64,000 bases of DNA, taken from contig NZ_CAMLJP010000010.1 of the NCBI RefSeq assembly GCF_946480385.1, forward strand, positions 1 to 64,000, given 5' to 3'. Position numbers and translations under genes: made by a program. This DNA is from an uncultured Azospirillum sp. Its GTDB lineage: Bacteria > Pseudomonadota > Alphaproteobacteria > Azospirillales > Azospirillaceae. Below the pieces are notes generated by a model. The model was given only the letters and a program-made list of their open reading frames with translations. It was not told the DNA's origin and did no database searches. Positions 37,635 through 46,063 of the stretch are shown here, in pieces (positions within the stretch are counted from its first letter, which is position 1; each line of letters begins with the position of its first letter).

Positions 37635-39323
37635 ATGTTCACCAAACTCAACAGCATCAAGGCGAAGCTCCTGATCCTTCAGGGGCTGTTCCTCGCCACC
37701 ATCCTGGTGGCCGGCATCTGGTCCGCGACGTCGAAGCGCGAGACGATGGTCGAGGGATACCGCAAATCCATCGAGGCGGTGGTGCAGACCTCGCTGTCGA
37801 TCATGAAGTCCTATGACGCGCGCGTCGCCAAGGGCGAGTTCAGCCGGGAAGAGGCGCAGACCCGCGCGAAGGCTGCGCTGCGGGCCCTGCGCTTCTTCGG
37901 CAACGAATACATGTTCGGGTACGAGTTCGACGGCACCAACGTGTTCCACGGCGTCCGTCCCGACCTGGAAGGCACCCGCAAGCTGGCCGATTTCAAGGAC
38001 AGCAACGGCGTGCTGGTGATCCGCGGGCTGATCGACTCGGCGCGCAGCGGCGACGGCACGCTGATCTACAACTTCCCCAAGGCCGGCGGCACCGAACCGT
38101 TTCCGAAGCTGGCCTATGCCGCGATCTATGAACCGTGGGGCTGGATGATCGGCACCGGGGTCTACATCGACGACGTCGACGCCGCTTTCCGCAGCACGCT
38201 GATCGAGACGCTGGCGGTGACGCTGGCGGCGGCGCTGGTGCTGGGGCTGTTCGGCTTCCGGCTGGTGTCGCGCATCGGCAAGGGGCTGGACGGCATCGCC
38301 GCAGCCACCGGCCGGATCGCCAAGGGCGATCTCGCCGCCCAGGTCGCCGGCACCGACCGCGCCGACGAGGTGGGGGCGCTGGCCCGCTCGGTGGAGACCC
38401 TGCGTCTCAGCGCCATCGAGGCGGAGGATCTGCGCCGCCGCCATGCCGCGCTGGAACGGGAAGCCGAGGAGGCCCGCCGCGCCACCATGAAGCGGCTGGC
38501 CGACGAGTTCGAAAGCACGGTCGGCGCGCTGGTCCATTCGGTCGCCGAATCGGCGGGTCAGCTGACCCACACATCGGGCGCCATGAGCAGTGGGGCGGAA
38601 CAGACCACCCGGCTGATGGACGGCGCTGCCCGCGCCGCGGGAACGACCTCCGGCAATGTCCAGGCGGTGGCTGGCGCCACCGAGGAGCTGGCCGCCTCCA
38701 TCCGCGAGATCGCCCAGCAGATTGCGGAGTCGACCACCGGCTCGGCCCGCGCGGTGGAGGATGTGCGCCGCACCTATGCCCTGATCGAACAGCTGGACAG
38801 CGTCGCCCGGCGCACCGTGGAGGTTGTCGATCTGATCCGCTCCATTGCCGAGCAGACCAACCTGCTGGCGCTGAACGCGACCATCGAGGCCGCCCGCGCC
38901 GGCGAGGCGGGGAAGGGCTTCGCCGTGGTCGCCAGCGAGGTGAAGAACCTCGCCAACCAGACCGCCAAGGCCACCGACGACGTGCAGGCGCAGATCGCCG
39001 CCATGACCGACGCCACCTCGTCGGTGGTCGAGGCGATGCGCGGGGTCGGCGGCGCCATCGAGACGGTGAACAGCGTCGCCTCCAGCATCTCCGCCGCCAT
39101 CGAGGAGCAGGGTGCGGCGACCCGCGACATCAGCCGGAACGTCAACGAGGCGGCGCAGGGCGTCAGCTCGGTGTCCGACAGCCTGACCCTGGTGTGCAGC
39201 CACGCCACCGCCACCGGCCAGGCCTCCGCCGAGGTCGCCGCCGCGGCCCGCGCGGTGGGTGAGCGCGCCGACCGCATGCTGGGCGAAGTGTCGGCCTTCG
39301 TCGCCCGCATCCGCCAGGGCTGA
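37635..39323 (+). CDS. Methyl-accepting chemotaxis protein with sCache_2 sensor
   Basis: A 562-residue chemoreceptor. TM1 is about 12-29; the periplasmic single Cache domain ([48 protein letters not shown]) spans about 30-185; TM2 about 190-212; HAMP follows; the MA signalling domain peaks at the hairpin [32 protein letters not shown] core near 405-435. There is no C-terminal CheR/CheB pentapeptide. sCache_2 receptors usually sense small organic acids; the ligand is unknown. The ATG at 37635 is used; an in-frame GTG at 37620 is possible. A GCGAAGT/ACTTCGC inverted repeat (37517-37547) lies upstream. Confidence 0.93.
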   Translation: MFTKLNSIKAKLLILQGLFLATILVAGIWSATSKRETMVEGYRKSIEAVVQTSLSIMKSYDARVAKGEFSREEAQTRAKAALRALRFFGNEYMFGYEFDGTNVFHGVRPDLEGTRKLADFKDSNGVLVIRGLIDSARSGDGTLIYNFPKAGGTEPFPKLAYAAIYEPWGWMIGTGVYIDDVDAAFRSTLIETLAVTLAAALVLGLFGFRLVSRIGKGLDGIAAATGRIAKGDLAAQVAGTDRADEVGALARSVETLRLSAIEAEDLRRRHAALEREAEEARRATMKRLADEFESTVGALVHSVAESAGQLTHTSGAMSSGAEQTTRLMDGAARAAGTTSGNVQAVAGATEELAASIREIAQQIAESTTGSARAVEDVRRTYALIEQLDSVARRTVEVVDLIRSIAEQTNLLALNATIEAARAGEAGKGFAVVASEVKNLANQTAKATDDVQAQIAAMTDATSSVVEAMRGVGGAIETVNSVASSISAAIEEQGAATRDISRNVNEAAQGVSSVSDSLTLVCSHATATGQASAEVAAAARAVGERADRMLGEVSAFVARIRQG

Positions 39324-39346
39324 CCGTCTGTTGCAGTGGGGAGGGT

Positions 39347-39372
39347 ATTCTACCGGATGCATTCGGTAAAAT
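39347..39372. promoter_or_regulatory. 26-bp imperfect palindrome, candidate operator
   Basis: ATTCTACCGGATGCATTCGG (first 20 bases of 39347-39372) begins a 26-base palindrome with only two mismatched pairs, centred on ATGCAT. It lies 43 bases before the start of the PLP enzyme and just after the chemoreceptor stop, a good place for a dimeric repressor or activator. Confidence 0.6.
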
Positions 39373-39414
39373 TCCGCGCTATGGATGGGGCCAGCAATTG
39401 TCGGACAGGACCCC

Positions 39415-40542
39415 ATGACCGCCCCCTCCCCCGCCCAGAACATCCCCAACGCTGCCCGCCGGGGCTGGCTCGACGAGGCTCTGCGCCGACTCGAGGCGGA
39501 CGTGAACCGCTCCGCCGACACCCACCTGCTCCGACTGCCGATCCCGGCGGCGCAGGGGATCACGCTGTACTTGAAGGACGAATCGACCCACCCCACCGGC
39601 AGCCTGAAGCACCGGCTGGCACGGTCGCTGTTCCTCTATGCCATATGCAATGGCTGGGTGCGGGAGGGCACGACGGTGATCGAGGCGTCGTCGGGATCGA
39701 CGGCGGTGTCGGAGGCCTATTTCGCGCAGCTGCTGGAGCTGCCTTTCGTCGCCGTGGTGCCGCGCAACACATCGCCGGCCAAGATCGCGCAGATCGAGTT
39801 CTATGGCGGCCGCTGCCACATGGTGGAGCGCGCGTCGGAAGTCTGCGCCGAGGCCCAGCGGCTGGCCCGAGATTGCGACGGCCATTTCATGGACCAGTTC
39901 ACCTATGCCGAGCGCGCCACCGACTGGCGCGGCAACAACAACATCGCCCAGTCGATCTTCGAACAGCTGGCGCAGGAACCGCATCCGGTGCCGGACTGGA
40001 TCGTCTGCGGCGCCGGCACCGGCGGCACCTCCGCCACCTTCGGGCGCTATGTGCGCTATCGCCGGCTGCCGACCCGGGTGTGCGTCGCCGATCCGGAACA
40101 TTCGGCCTTCTTCGCCGGGTTCCGCGACAACGACCCGAAGGCCGAAGTCGGGCGGGGGTCCGGCATCGAGGGCATCGGGCGGCCGACGGTGGAGCCGTCC
40201 TTCCAGCCGACGGTGATCGACCGGATGATCCGCGTGCCAGACGCCGCCAGCATCGCCGCCGTCTGGGTCCTGCGCGAGCGACTGGGCCGCGCCTGCGGCG
40301 GCTCCACCGGCACCAATCTGGTGGGCGCCATCGAGCTGATCGCCGAAATGATGCGCGAGGGCCGGCAAGGCAGCGTCGCCACGCTGATCTGCGATCCCGG
40401 CGAGCGCTATATGGGGACCTACTTCAACCGCGATTGGCTGCAGGCGAACGGGTTGGACATCGCCCCCTGGTGCGAGCGGATAGACGGCTTCTTCCGGACC
40501 GGCGCCTGGAGCGGCGACGGGCTGGAAACGGCCGAGCGCTGA
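39415..40542 (+). CDS. Cysteine-synthase-family PLP-dependent enzyme
   Basis: A 375-residue fold-type II PLP enzyme. [19 protein letters not shown] carries the probable Schiff-base Lys65, SSGSTAVS is the substrate-carboxylate loop, [14 protein letters not shown] is the phosphate-binding glycine loop, and CGGSTGTN closes the active site. It resembles cysteine synthase or cystathionine beta-synthase homologues but is longer than CysK, with an extra N-terminal helix and a C-terminal region containing [10 protein letters not shown]. The substrate is not settled. The ATG at 39415 follows ACAGGA. It is 17 bases upstream of a ModE-like regulator, so the two are probably co-transcribed. Confidence 0.88.
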   Translation: MTAPSPAQNIPNAARRGWLDEALRRLEADVNRSADTHLLRLPIPAAQGITLYLKDESTHPTGSLKHRLARSLFLYAICNGWVREGTTVIEASSGSTAVSEAYFAQLLELPFVAVVPRNTSPAKIAQIEFYGGRCHMVERASEVCAEAQRLARDCDGHFMDQFTYAERATDWRGNNNIAQSIFEQLAQEPHPVPDWIVCGAGTGGTSATFGRYVRYRRLPTRVCVADPEHSAFFAGFRDNDPKAEVGRGSGIEGIGRPTVEPSFQPTVIDRMIRVPDAASIAAVWVLRERLGRACGGSTGTNLVGAIELIAEMMREGRQGSVATLICDPGERYMGTYFNRDWLQANGLDIAPWCERIDGFFRTGAWSGDGLETAER

Positions 40543-40559
40543 CCGGGGAGCCGGCAGCC

Positions 40560-40979
40560 ATGCCCCGCATGCGGATCCGCATCGATTTCGAGACCGGCGG
40601 CTCGATCGGTCCCGGCAAGATCGCGCTGCTGGAGCGGATCCGCGACACCGGCTCCATCTCCGCCGCCGGACGGGCGCTCGGCATGTCCTACCGCCGGGCG
40701 TGGCTGCTGGTGGACGACCTGAACCGCATCTTCCGTGAGCCGGTGGTGAGCGCAGCGGTCGGCGGCAAGCATGGCGGCGGCACGGTGCTGACCCCGTTCG
40801 GCGAAGAGGTGATCGACCATTACCGCGCGGTCGAGCGCGAAGCGCATGTGGCGACGGCCCACCGGCTGGCGGCACTGGCGGCGGGGATCAACCCGGATTA
40901 CGGCGCGGACAAGCAGGTGGACGACGGCAGCTTTGCCGGCGATCCGGGGGTGGGGCCGGGTTGCGGTCCGGGCAGGTAG
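40560..40979 (+). CDS. ModE-type winged helix regulator (N-domain only)
   Basis: A 139-residue protein. Residues 10-110 match the LysR-like winged helix of ModE: GPGKIALLERIRDTGSISAAGRALGMSYRRAWLLVDDLN, then GGKHGGGTVLTPFGEEVIDHYRAVE. The molybdate-binding TOBE domains of ModE are absent; instead there is a short Gly/Asp-rich tail. Stand-alone forms occur near molybdate genes, but this one lies just after a PLP-dependent enzyme. It may regulate that operon through the palindrome at 39347. A terminator follows 20 bases after the stop. Confidence 0.82.
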   Translation: MPRMRIRIDFETGGSIGPGKIALLERIRDTGSISAAGRALGMSYRRAWLLVDDLNRIFREPVVSAAVGGKHGGGTVLTPFGEEVIDHYRAVEREAHVATAHRLAALAAGINPDYGADKQVDDGSFAGDPGVGPGCGPGR

Positions 40980-40999
40980 GCGGGCGTCGTGAAAAGAAA

Positions 41000-41026
41000 A
41001 AGGCCGGGCTCTGCGCCCGGCCTTTT
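41000..41026. terminator. Bidirectional terminator
   Basis: GGCCGGGC (41002-41009) and GCCCGGCC (41015-41022) form an 8-base stem with a 5-base loop; T's follow on the plus strand (41023-41026) and a run of A's precedes it, giving T's on the minus strand. It separates the ModE-like gene from the convergent RAM-domain gene. Confidence 0.85.
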
Positions 41027-41048
41027 GTCATTCGAAGCCACCCTGGCT

Positions 41049-41291
41049 TTATGCAAACGCCTTGTACGCAATCAGCGTGAAGGTATCGCGGACGCCGGGA
41101 AGCGTCTGAACATGCTCCGTCACGAAACGGCCGATGTCGTCGTCCTGCTTCAGGTAGCACTTCATCAGCAGATCATACTGGCCGGAGATGGAATGCACCT
41201 CCGACACCTGTTCGATCAGCTGCACGGCCTGATCGGCGACTTCATAGGCGCGACCGAGATCGCATTTGACCATGACGAAGATGGTCTGCAC
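41049..41291 (-). CDS. Stand-alone Lrp/AsnC ligand-binding (RAM) domain protein
   Basis: An 80-residue protein equal to the C-terminal RAM domain of Lrp/AsnC regulators (FVMVKCDLGRAYEVADQAVQLIEQVSEVHSISGQYDLLMKCYL), without the helix-turn-helix. It ends with GVRDTFTLIAYKAF. Such proteins assemble as oligomeric rings and bind amino acids; some modulate full-length Lrp paralogues. It starts 4 bases after the RhlE-like helicase stop and is probably co-transcribed with it. Confidence 0.9.
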   Translation of the reverse strand: MQTIFVMVKCDLGRAYEVADQAVQLIEQVSEVHSISGQYDLLMKCYLKQDDDIGRFVTEHVQTLPGVRDTFTLIAYKAFA

Positions 41292-41295
41292 GGGC

Positions 41296-42846
41296 TCAGC
41301 CCTCCTGCGTCGGTTCGGTCGAGGCTTCGCTGGACGGGCGCGGGCGGGCCGAGCGCAGCATGAAGGCCGGCATGTGATCGCCGAAGCCGATCACCGGCAC
41401 GTCGTCGTCATCGTCGTCGCGGCGGCGGCGGCGATCACCGCGATCACGGTCGCGGCGCGGCTCGTTGCTGCGGCGGGATTCGGCGGCGGCCAGCGATTCG
41501 CGGGGCTGGCGCTCCTCGCGAACCGGACGGTCTTCGCGCACGGGACGCTCTTCACGAGCCGGACGCTCCTCGCGGGGGGCGGCGGCCTCCTCACGCGGGG
41601 CGCGCTCTTCACGGCCGCCGCGGGGCGGACGGCCTTCCGAACGGGCTTCCGGCTTGGCACCACGACCGCCACGACCACGGCCACGACCGCGGGAGCTGCC
41701 GTCTTCCTCGCCGAACTCGGCCGTCTCCAGGCCGTCGATGGCGATCATGGGAATCTCCCGCTTGATGAGGCGCGTGATTGCGCCGACGAGTTTCGTGTCG
41801 TCCGGCGTGGCCAGCATGAAGGCCCGGCCCTGCTTGCCAGCGCGGCCGGTGCGGCCGATCCGGTGGACATAGTCGTCGGGAGTCAGCGGCACGTCGAAAT
41901 TGAAGACGTGGCTGAGGCCCTGTACGTCGATGCCGCGGGCGGCGACGTCGGAGCAGACCAGCAGCGTGATCTCGCCCTGCTTGAACCGCTCCAGCGTCTC
42001 GGTGCGCTTGGACTGCACCATGTCGCCGTGCAGCGCGCCGACATTGAAGCCGTGGCGTTCCAGCGACTTCTGCAGGACGGCGATGTCGCGCTTGCGGTTG
42101 CAGAAGATGAAGGCGTTCTTGACGTCCTCGGTCTGCAGCAGATGGCGCAGCGCCTTGCGCTTATCCATCTCGTGAACCAGAGCCAGCGCCTGGGTAACCG
42201 TCTCCGCCGGCGAGGCGGGCGGAGCGACGCTGATCTCAAGCGGCTGGGTCAGGAAGGCGTCGGCCAGACGGCGAATTTCCGGCGGCATCGTCGCCGAGAA
42301 GAACAGGGTCTGACGGTTCTTCGGCAGTTTGCTGACGATGCGCTCGATATCCGGGATGAAGCCCATGTCGAGCATGCGGTCGGCTTCGTCGATGACGAAG
42401 ACCTTGATGTCGTTCAGCATGATGTTGCCGCGCTCGAACAGGTCGATGAGACGACCCGGAGTCGCGATCAGCACATCCACGCCGCGATCGAGCTTCTTCA
42501 CCTGCTCGGTGAAGGTCTCGCCGCCGATCAGCAGCGCCATGCTGAGCTTGTGGTACTTGCCGTAGGTCTCGAAGCTTTCCGACACCTGGGCTGCCAGCTC
42601 GCGCGTCGGCTCCAGGATCAGAGACCGCGGCATCCGCGCACGGGCACGGCCCGACGCCAGGATGTCGATCATGGGCAAGGTGAAGCTCGCCGTTTTGCCG
42701 GTGCCCGTCTGCGCGCAGCCCAGCACGTCGCGGCGTTGCAGGACACAGGGAATTGCCTGTTCCTGAATGGGCGTCGGTTGGGTGTAACCCTTGTCCTCGA
42801 TGGCGCGCAGGACGTCAGGGCCAAGCCCAAGTTCCGAAAAAAGCAT
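41296..42846 (-). CDS. DEAD-box RNA helicase, RhlE type
   Basis: A 516-residue helicase. The Q motif (GYTQPTPIQEQAI), Walker A AQTGTGKT (45-52), PTRELA, DEAD (153-156), SAT, and HRIGRTGRAG are in order, so both RecA domains are complete by about residue 375. The tail is low-complexity: Gly/Arg-rich, then repeated REERPxRE units (about 415-460), then a basic RRDRDRGDRRRR and an acidic DDDDD stretch. Such tails bind RNA and can promote condensation. The ATG at 42846 fits the family start. It probably acts in ribosome assembly or RNA decay in the cold; that is family knowledge. Confidence 0.94.
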   Translation of the reverse strand: MLFSELGLGPDVLRAIEDKGYTQPTPIQEQAIPCVLQRRDVLGCAQTGTGKTASFTLPMIDILASGRARARMPRSLILEPTRELAAQVSESFETYGKYHKLSMALLIGGETFTEQVKKLDRGVDVLIATPGRLIDLFERGNIMLNDIKVFVIDEADRMLDMGFIPDIERIVSKLPKNRQTLFFSATMPPEIRRLADAFLTQPLEISVAPPASPAETVTQALALVHEMDKRKALRHLLQTEDVKNAFIFCNRKRDIAVLQKSLERHGFNVGALHGDMVQSKRTETLERFKQGEITLLVCSDVAARGIDVQGLSHVFNFDVPLTPDDYVHRIGRTGRAGKQGRAFMLATPDDTKLVGAITRLIKREIPMIAIDGLETAEFGEEDGSSRGRGRGRGGRGAKPEARSEGRPPRGGREERAPREEAAAPREERPAREERPVREDRPVREERQPRESLAAAESRRSNEPRRDRDRGDRRRRRDDDDDDVPVIGFGDHMPAFMLRSARPRPSSEASTEPTQEG

Positions 42847-43103
42847 CCAACCTGTTTCTGTTCTGGAGTGCGGAAATCGAGCGTTCGACGCCCGATGCCT
42901 GGATGAGGCCGAAGAATAGGAAGTCAAAGCCGCATGTCAATAGATCCGATGTTCCGAAACCGAAAATCGGCGCGAAAACACGCCGCGTTGGCGAAATCGG
43001 CGCCCTGCGCTAGGCTGTCGTCCGGCAGTACCGCGAGTCGCGGCGCTTGCCGGCGCCCCGGTCAGGGGCTGTCCGCTGCAAATGGAACGGTCGAGAGCAT
43101 TTG

Positions 43104-43649
43104 ATGATTCTTCGTGCCCAGGAATCGGTGCTGGTGGTGGTGGATGTTCAGGAACGGCTGCTGCCGGCCATCCACGACTCCGAGCGCGTCGTCCGCAACG
43201 CCGCGATGCTGCTGAAAGGGGCGGCGGCCCTGTCGGTGCCGGTGCTGGTGACCGAGCAATATCCGCGCGGCCTGGGACCGACGGTGGAGGCGGTGCGCGT
43301 CCATCTGCCGGAAGGCACGCCGGTGATAGAGAAGATCACCTTCGGCAGCACCGGCGAGCCGGCCTTCAATGCGGCGATCGAGGCGTTGAACCGCCCGCAG
43401 ATCGTGCTGTGCGGGACGGAGGCGCATGTCTGCGTGATGCAGACCGCGTTGGGGCTGCGCCAGCAGGGCCATGCGGTCTACCTGGTGGCCGACGCGGCAT
43501 CGTCGCGCACCCCCGCCAACCACGCCATGGCGCTGGAGCGGATGCGCGCCGCCGGGGTGACCATCGTCACCACCGAGATGGTGCTGTTCGAGTGGATGGA
43601 ACGGGCCGGCACGCCGGTCTTCAAGGTCGTCAGCGCGCTGGTGAAGTGA
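43104..43649 (+). CDS. Isochorismatase-family hydrolase, YcaC-like
   Basis: A 181-residue cysteine hydrolase. The catalytic triad is visible: Asp14 in VVVDVQERLLPA, Lys77 in VIEKITFGS and Cys110 in LCGTEAHVCVMQTAL. The pattern is that of the YcaC/hydrolase subgroup; the substrate is unknown. The start ATG at 43104 is used because family similarity begins there. It is followed after 16 bases by an alpha/beta hydrolase gene, and the two probably form an operon. Confidence 0.9.
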   Translation: MILRAQESVLVVVDVQERLLPAIHDSERVVRNAAMLLKGAAALSVPVLVTEQYPRGLGPTVEAVRVHLPEGTPVIEKITFGSTGEPAFNAAIEALNRPQIVLCGTEAHVCVMQTALGLRQQGHAVYLVADAASSRTPANHAMALERMRAAGVTIVTTEMVLFEWMERAGTPVFKVVSALVK

Positions 43650-43665
43650 GTTCAGGAGAAGCCGC

Positions 43666-44382
43666 ATGTCCGCTAATTCTACCGGCCGCCCTGCCCTGAT
43701 CCTGCTGCCCGGCATGCCGCTGGACGCGGCGCTGTGGGACCATCAGGTCCGGCATCTCGGCGACATCGCCGCCCCGCAGGTGGTCGAACTTGCCGATTGC
43801 CCCAGCATCGCAGCGATGGCCGACAAGGTGCTGGCCCAGGCGCCGGAGCGCTTCGCCGTCGCCGGCCTGTCGATGGGCGGTTATGTCGCGCTGGAGATCC
43901 TGCGCCGCGCGCCGGAACGGGTGGAGAAGCTGGCCCTGCTCGACACCAACGCCCGCCCCGACACGGCGGAGGCGACGGCGACCCGGCGGGAGGCGGTGGC
44001 GCTCGCGCGTCAGGGTCGCTATGGGCAGGTGATCCGCGCCGCCCTGCCCCGCCTGATCCACCCGGACCGTTTGGCGGACGACGGGTTCGTCCGCTCCGTC
44101 CTGGCGCAGATGGAGCGCGTCGGCGTCGACGGCTATGCGCGCGAGCAGGAGGCGATCATCAACCGGGTGGACAGCCGGCCGGGACTGGCCGCCATCCACT
44201 GCCCGACCCTGGTGATCTGCGGACGCCAGGACATCCTGACGCCGCCGGCCCTGCATGAGGAGATGGCCGACGCCATCCCCGGCGCCCGGCTGGTGCTGAT
44301 CGAAGATTGCGGCCACCTGTCGGCGATGGAACAGCCGCAGGCGGTCACCGCCCTGATGCGTGACTGGCTGCTGCGGGACTGA
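43666..44382 (+). CDS. Alpha/beta fold hydrolase
   Basis: A 238-residue alpha/beta hydrolase. The oxyanion-side LILLPGMPLD, the nucleophile elbow AGLSMGGY with Ser69, the acid strand PTLVICGRQDILTPP and the catalytic His in EDCGHLSAMEQP are all present. It is similar to the small esterase/lactonase type; the substrate is unknown. AGGAG precedes the ATG. It follows the isochorismatase-like gene by 16 bases and is convergent with a lipoprotein gene. Confidence 0.9.
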   Translation: MSANSTGRPALILLPGMPLDAALWDHQVRHLGDIAAPQVVELADCPSIAAMADKVLAQAPERFAVAGLSMGGYVALEILRRAPERVEKLALLDTNARPDTAEATATRREAVALARQGRYGQVIRAALPRLIHPDRLADDGFVRSVLAQMERVGVDGYAREQEAIINRVDSRPGLAAIHCPTLVICGRQDILTPPALHEEMADAIPGARLVLIEDCGHLSAMEQPQAVTALMRDWLLRD

Positions 44383-44388
44383 GGCGGT

Positions 44389-44943
44389 TCAGCAGTCGGA
44401 ACCGTTGCAGAACAGGTCCGCCCGCGGGCTGGGGAACAGCGAGAAGGTCATGTCGCTGATGAGGCTGCGGAAATCCGGATCGTCCGGCCCCTGCGGCCGG
44501 TCGAGCCAGCCGGTGGCGGAGGTCAGCGCCGCACCCGACCGGCAGAACGCCCCCTGCACGACGATGGCCCCGCCCGGCGGAGAGGTCCGGATCGGGCCGT
44601 TCGTGCAAAGTTCCGAGTTCAGCGTGTTTTCCGCCACGTTGAAGGCCAGCACCACCTTGTAGTCACGCCGCGCCGTGCCGTTGGGCGTGGTGGTGAGCGT
44701 GGTCTTCACGCCCATCACGCGGTTCTGCATGTGGGGCAGCACCTTCTCCGCGAAGCGCTCCGGCGGCAGACCGAAGGGGTCACCGTGCAGCACCACCCGC
44801 AGGTCTCGGTTCCCCGCCGCGTAGGCGACCTCGCTGCGGGTGTAGGCCGGGGCCGGCTCGCTCGCCACCACCCGCTCGTTGGAGCAGGCGGCGAGAGTCG
44901 AGGCGCCCAGCAGAAGGGCGGCGAACAGCGGGAGCATGCGCAT
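44389..44943 (-). CDS. Predicted lipoprotein, unknown function
   Basis: A 184-residue protein with a type II signal peptide: MRMLPLFAALLLGASTLAAC, with lipidated Cys20. The mature domain contains LRVVLHGDPFGLPPERFAEKVLPHM and a cysteine-bearing C-terminus (LCTNGP, AFCRSGAA, LFCNGSDC) that could form disulfides in the periplasm. I do not recognise the family. The start could also be the second ATG at 44937. It is convergent with the hydrolase, and it starts 90 bases downstream of the methyltransferase-like gene on the same strand. Confidence 0.75.
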   Translation of the reverse strand: MRMLPLFAALLLGASTLAACSNERVVASEPAPAYTRSEVAYAAGNRDLRVVLHGDPFGLPPERFAEKVLPHMQNRVMGVKTTLTTTPNGTARRDYKVVLAFNVAENTLNSELCTNGPIRTSPPGGAIVVQGAFCRSGAALTSATGWLDRPQGPDDPDFRSLISDMTFSLFPSPRADLFCNGSDC

Positions 44944-45032
44944 GATGTGATCGTCCGTTGATGTCGCTGCCCCCGATATGGGGAGCGGCGCCGCGCCGGA
45001 CGAGAGAATCGGCCCGGTGCGTGACCTGAGCG

Positions 45033-45839
45033 TCACACGTCCTTCAGCCATTTGTCCGCGGCGCGGCCGATCAGGGACGGATAGTCGGGAAGCTCCGGCC
45101 CGATCAGCGGAAGATCGAATTCCGCGACGATCCGCGCCACCGTCGCGTCCGTCAGGTCCAACCCGAGCGCGCGGGCACGGCGGGCGATGACGAGTTCCTG
45201 GCCCCAGACATAGACCCGCCGTGCGCCGGTGTTGCGCGCCATGATCCGGGACTGCTCCATCCGCTCGTCACCGTTGATCGGCAGCCAGATGTCGGTCATC
45301 AGCGTGTCCACCGGCTCGTCGGTGCGGTATTCCAGCGCGTCCGCGTTGACGAGGGAAATCTTGGCCACCGCCTCCGCCGGGAGCTGGTCAAACAGGCCGA
45401 CGCTGCGGTTGACCTCGATCACGTCCGGGTCCAGTTCGACCACCGTGACCCGCGTCACCTCCGGCCGCAGAGCCGCGTTCACCGCCGCCCAGCCCATGCC
45501 CATGCCCATCACCACCGTGTGGCCGGCGGCGGCACGGACGCCGATCTCCTGGCTTTCGATCTCCATCGGCGTCATCGACATCCAGCAGCGATACTCGCCG
45601 TCGGCCTCGCGCCGCAGCAGGGCGCCGGTACCGGTCGTCAACAGCGCCGGACTCCAATAACCGGCACTGAGCAGAATCGGCGCCACCTGCAACCGCCAGC
45701 GTCCAACCTCGCAGGGCTGGTACCGGGGAACGAAGAGGTCGGTGACGAATGGGGTCAACGTCGACAACGGGTCGGCGGCCATCTGGGGCGGGATGTCATC
45801 GGCCGGAATGTCGGCGCCGGGATAGGCCAATGGGGGCAT
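45033..45839 (-). CDS. Spermidine-synthase-like SAM-dependent methyltransferase fold protein
   Basis: A 268-residue protein with a Rossmann methyltransferase core: HTVVMGMGMGWAAVNAALRP (glycine-rich motif I), VTVVELDPDVIEVNRSV (acidic loop) and LVNADALEYRT. The ordering and the acidic VELDPDVI resemble polyamine aminopropyltransferases, but the gatekeeper region of true spermidine synthase is not evident. The N-terminal 80 residues are unassigned. Substrate is unknown. Nothing close upstream on the same strand suggests an operon partner. Confidence 0.7.
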   Translation of the reverse strand: MPPLAYPGADIPADDIPPQMAADPLSTLTPFVTDLFVPRYQPCEVGRWRLQVAPILLSAGYWSPALLTTGTGALLRREADGEYRCWMSMTPMEIESQEIGVRAAAGHTVVMGMGMGWAAVNAALRPEVTRVTVVELDPDVIEVNRSVGLFDQLPAEAVAKISLVNADALEYRTDEPVDTLMTDIWLPINGDERMEQSRIMARNTGARRVYVWGQELVIARRARALGLDLTDATVARIVAEFDLPLIGPELPDYPSLIGRAADKWLKDV

Positions 45840-46027
45840 GGGTTTCCTGTGGAACGGGCCATGGTCCGCGAGACAATCTCCCGGAACGGCGCTTACCCGA
45901 ATGATAGACTAGGCGGAACCTTCCCCAAAACAGCGAAATTCCTGTGGGTTCCTCCACTAGGATCAGGGCACATACGGTCCAGGATCGGCCTCGTCGCCGC
46001 TGTCCGGCATCAACACTTGCCCTAAAG

Positions 46028-46056
46028 CCCGGCGGCACCGTTGCTGCCGCCGGGCG
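46028..46056 (-). terminator. Terminator after parE
   Basis: GCCCGGCGGCA (46028-46038) and TGCCGCCGGGC (46046-46056) make a perfect 11-base stem with a 7-base loop, starting 8 bases after the parE stop on the minus strand and followed by TTTAGGG. Confidence 0.75.
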
Positions 46057-46063
46057 ACCCCTG

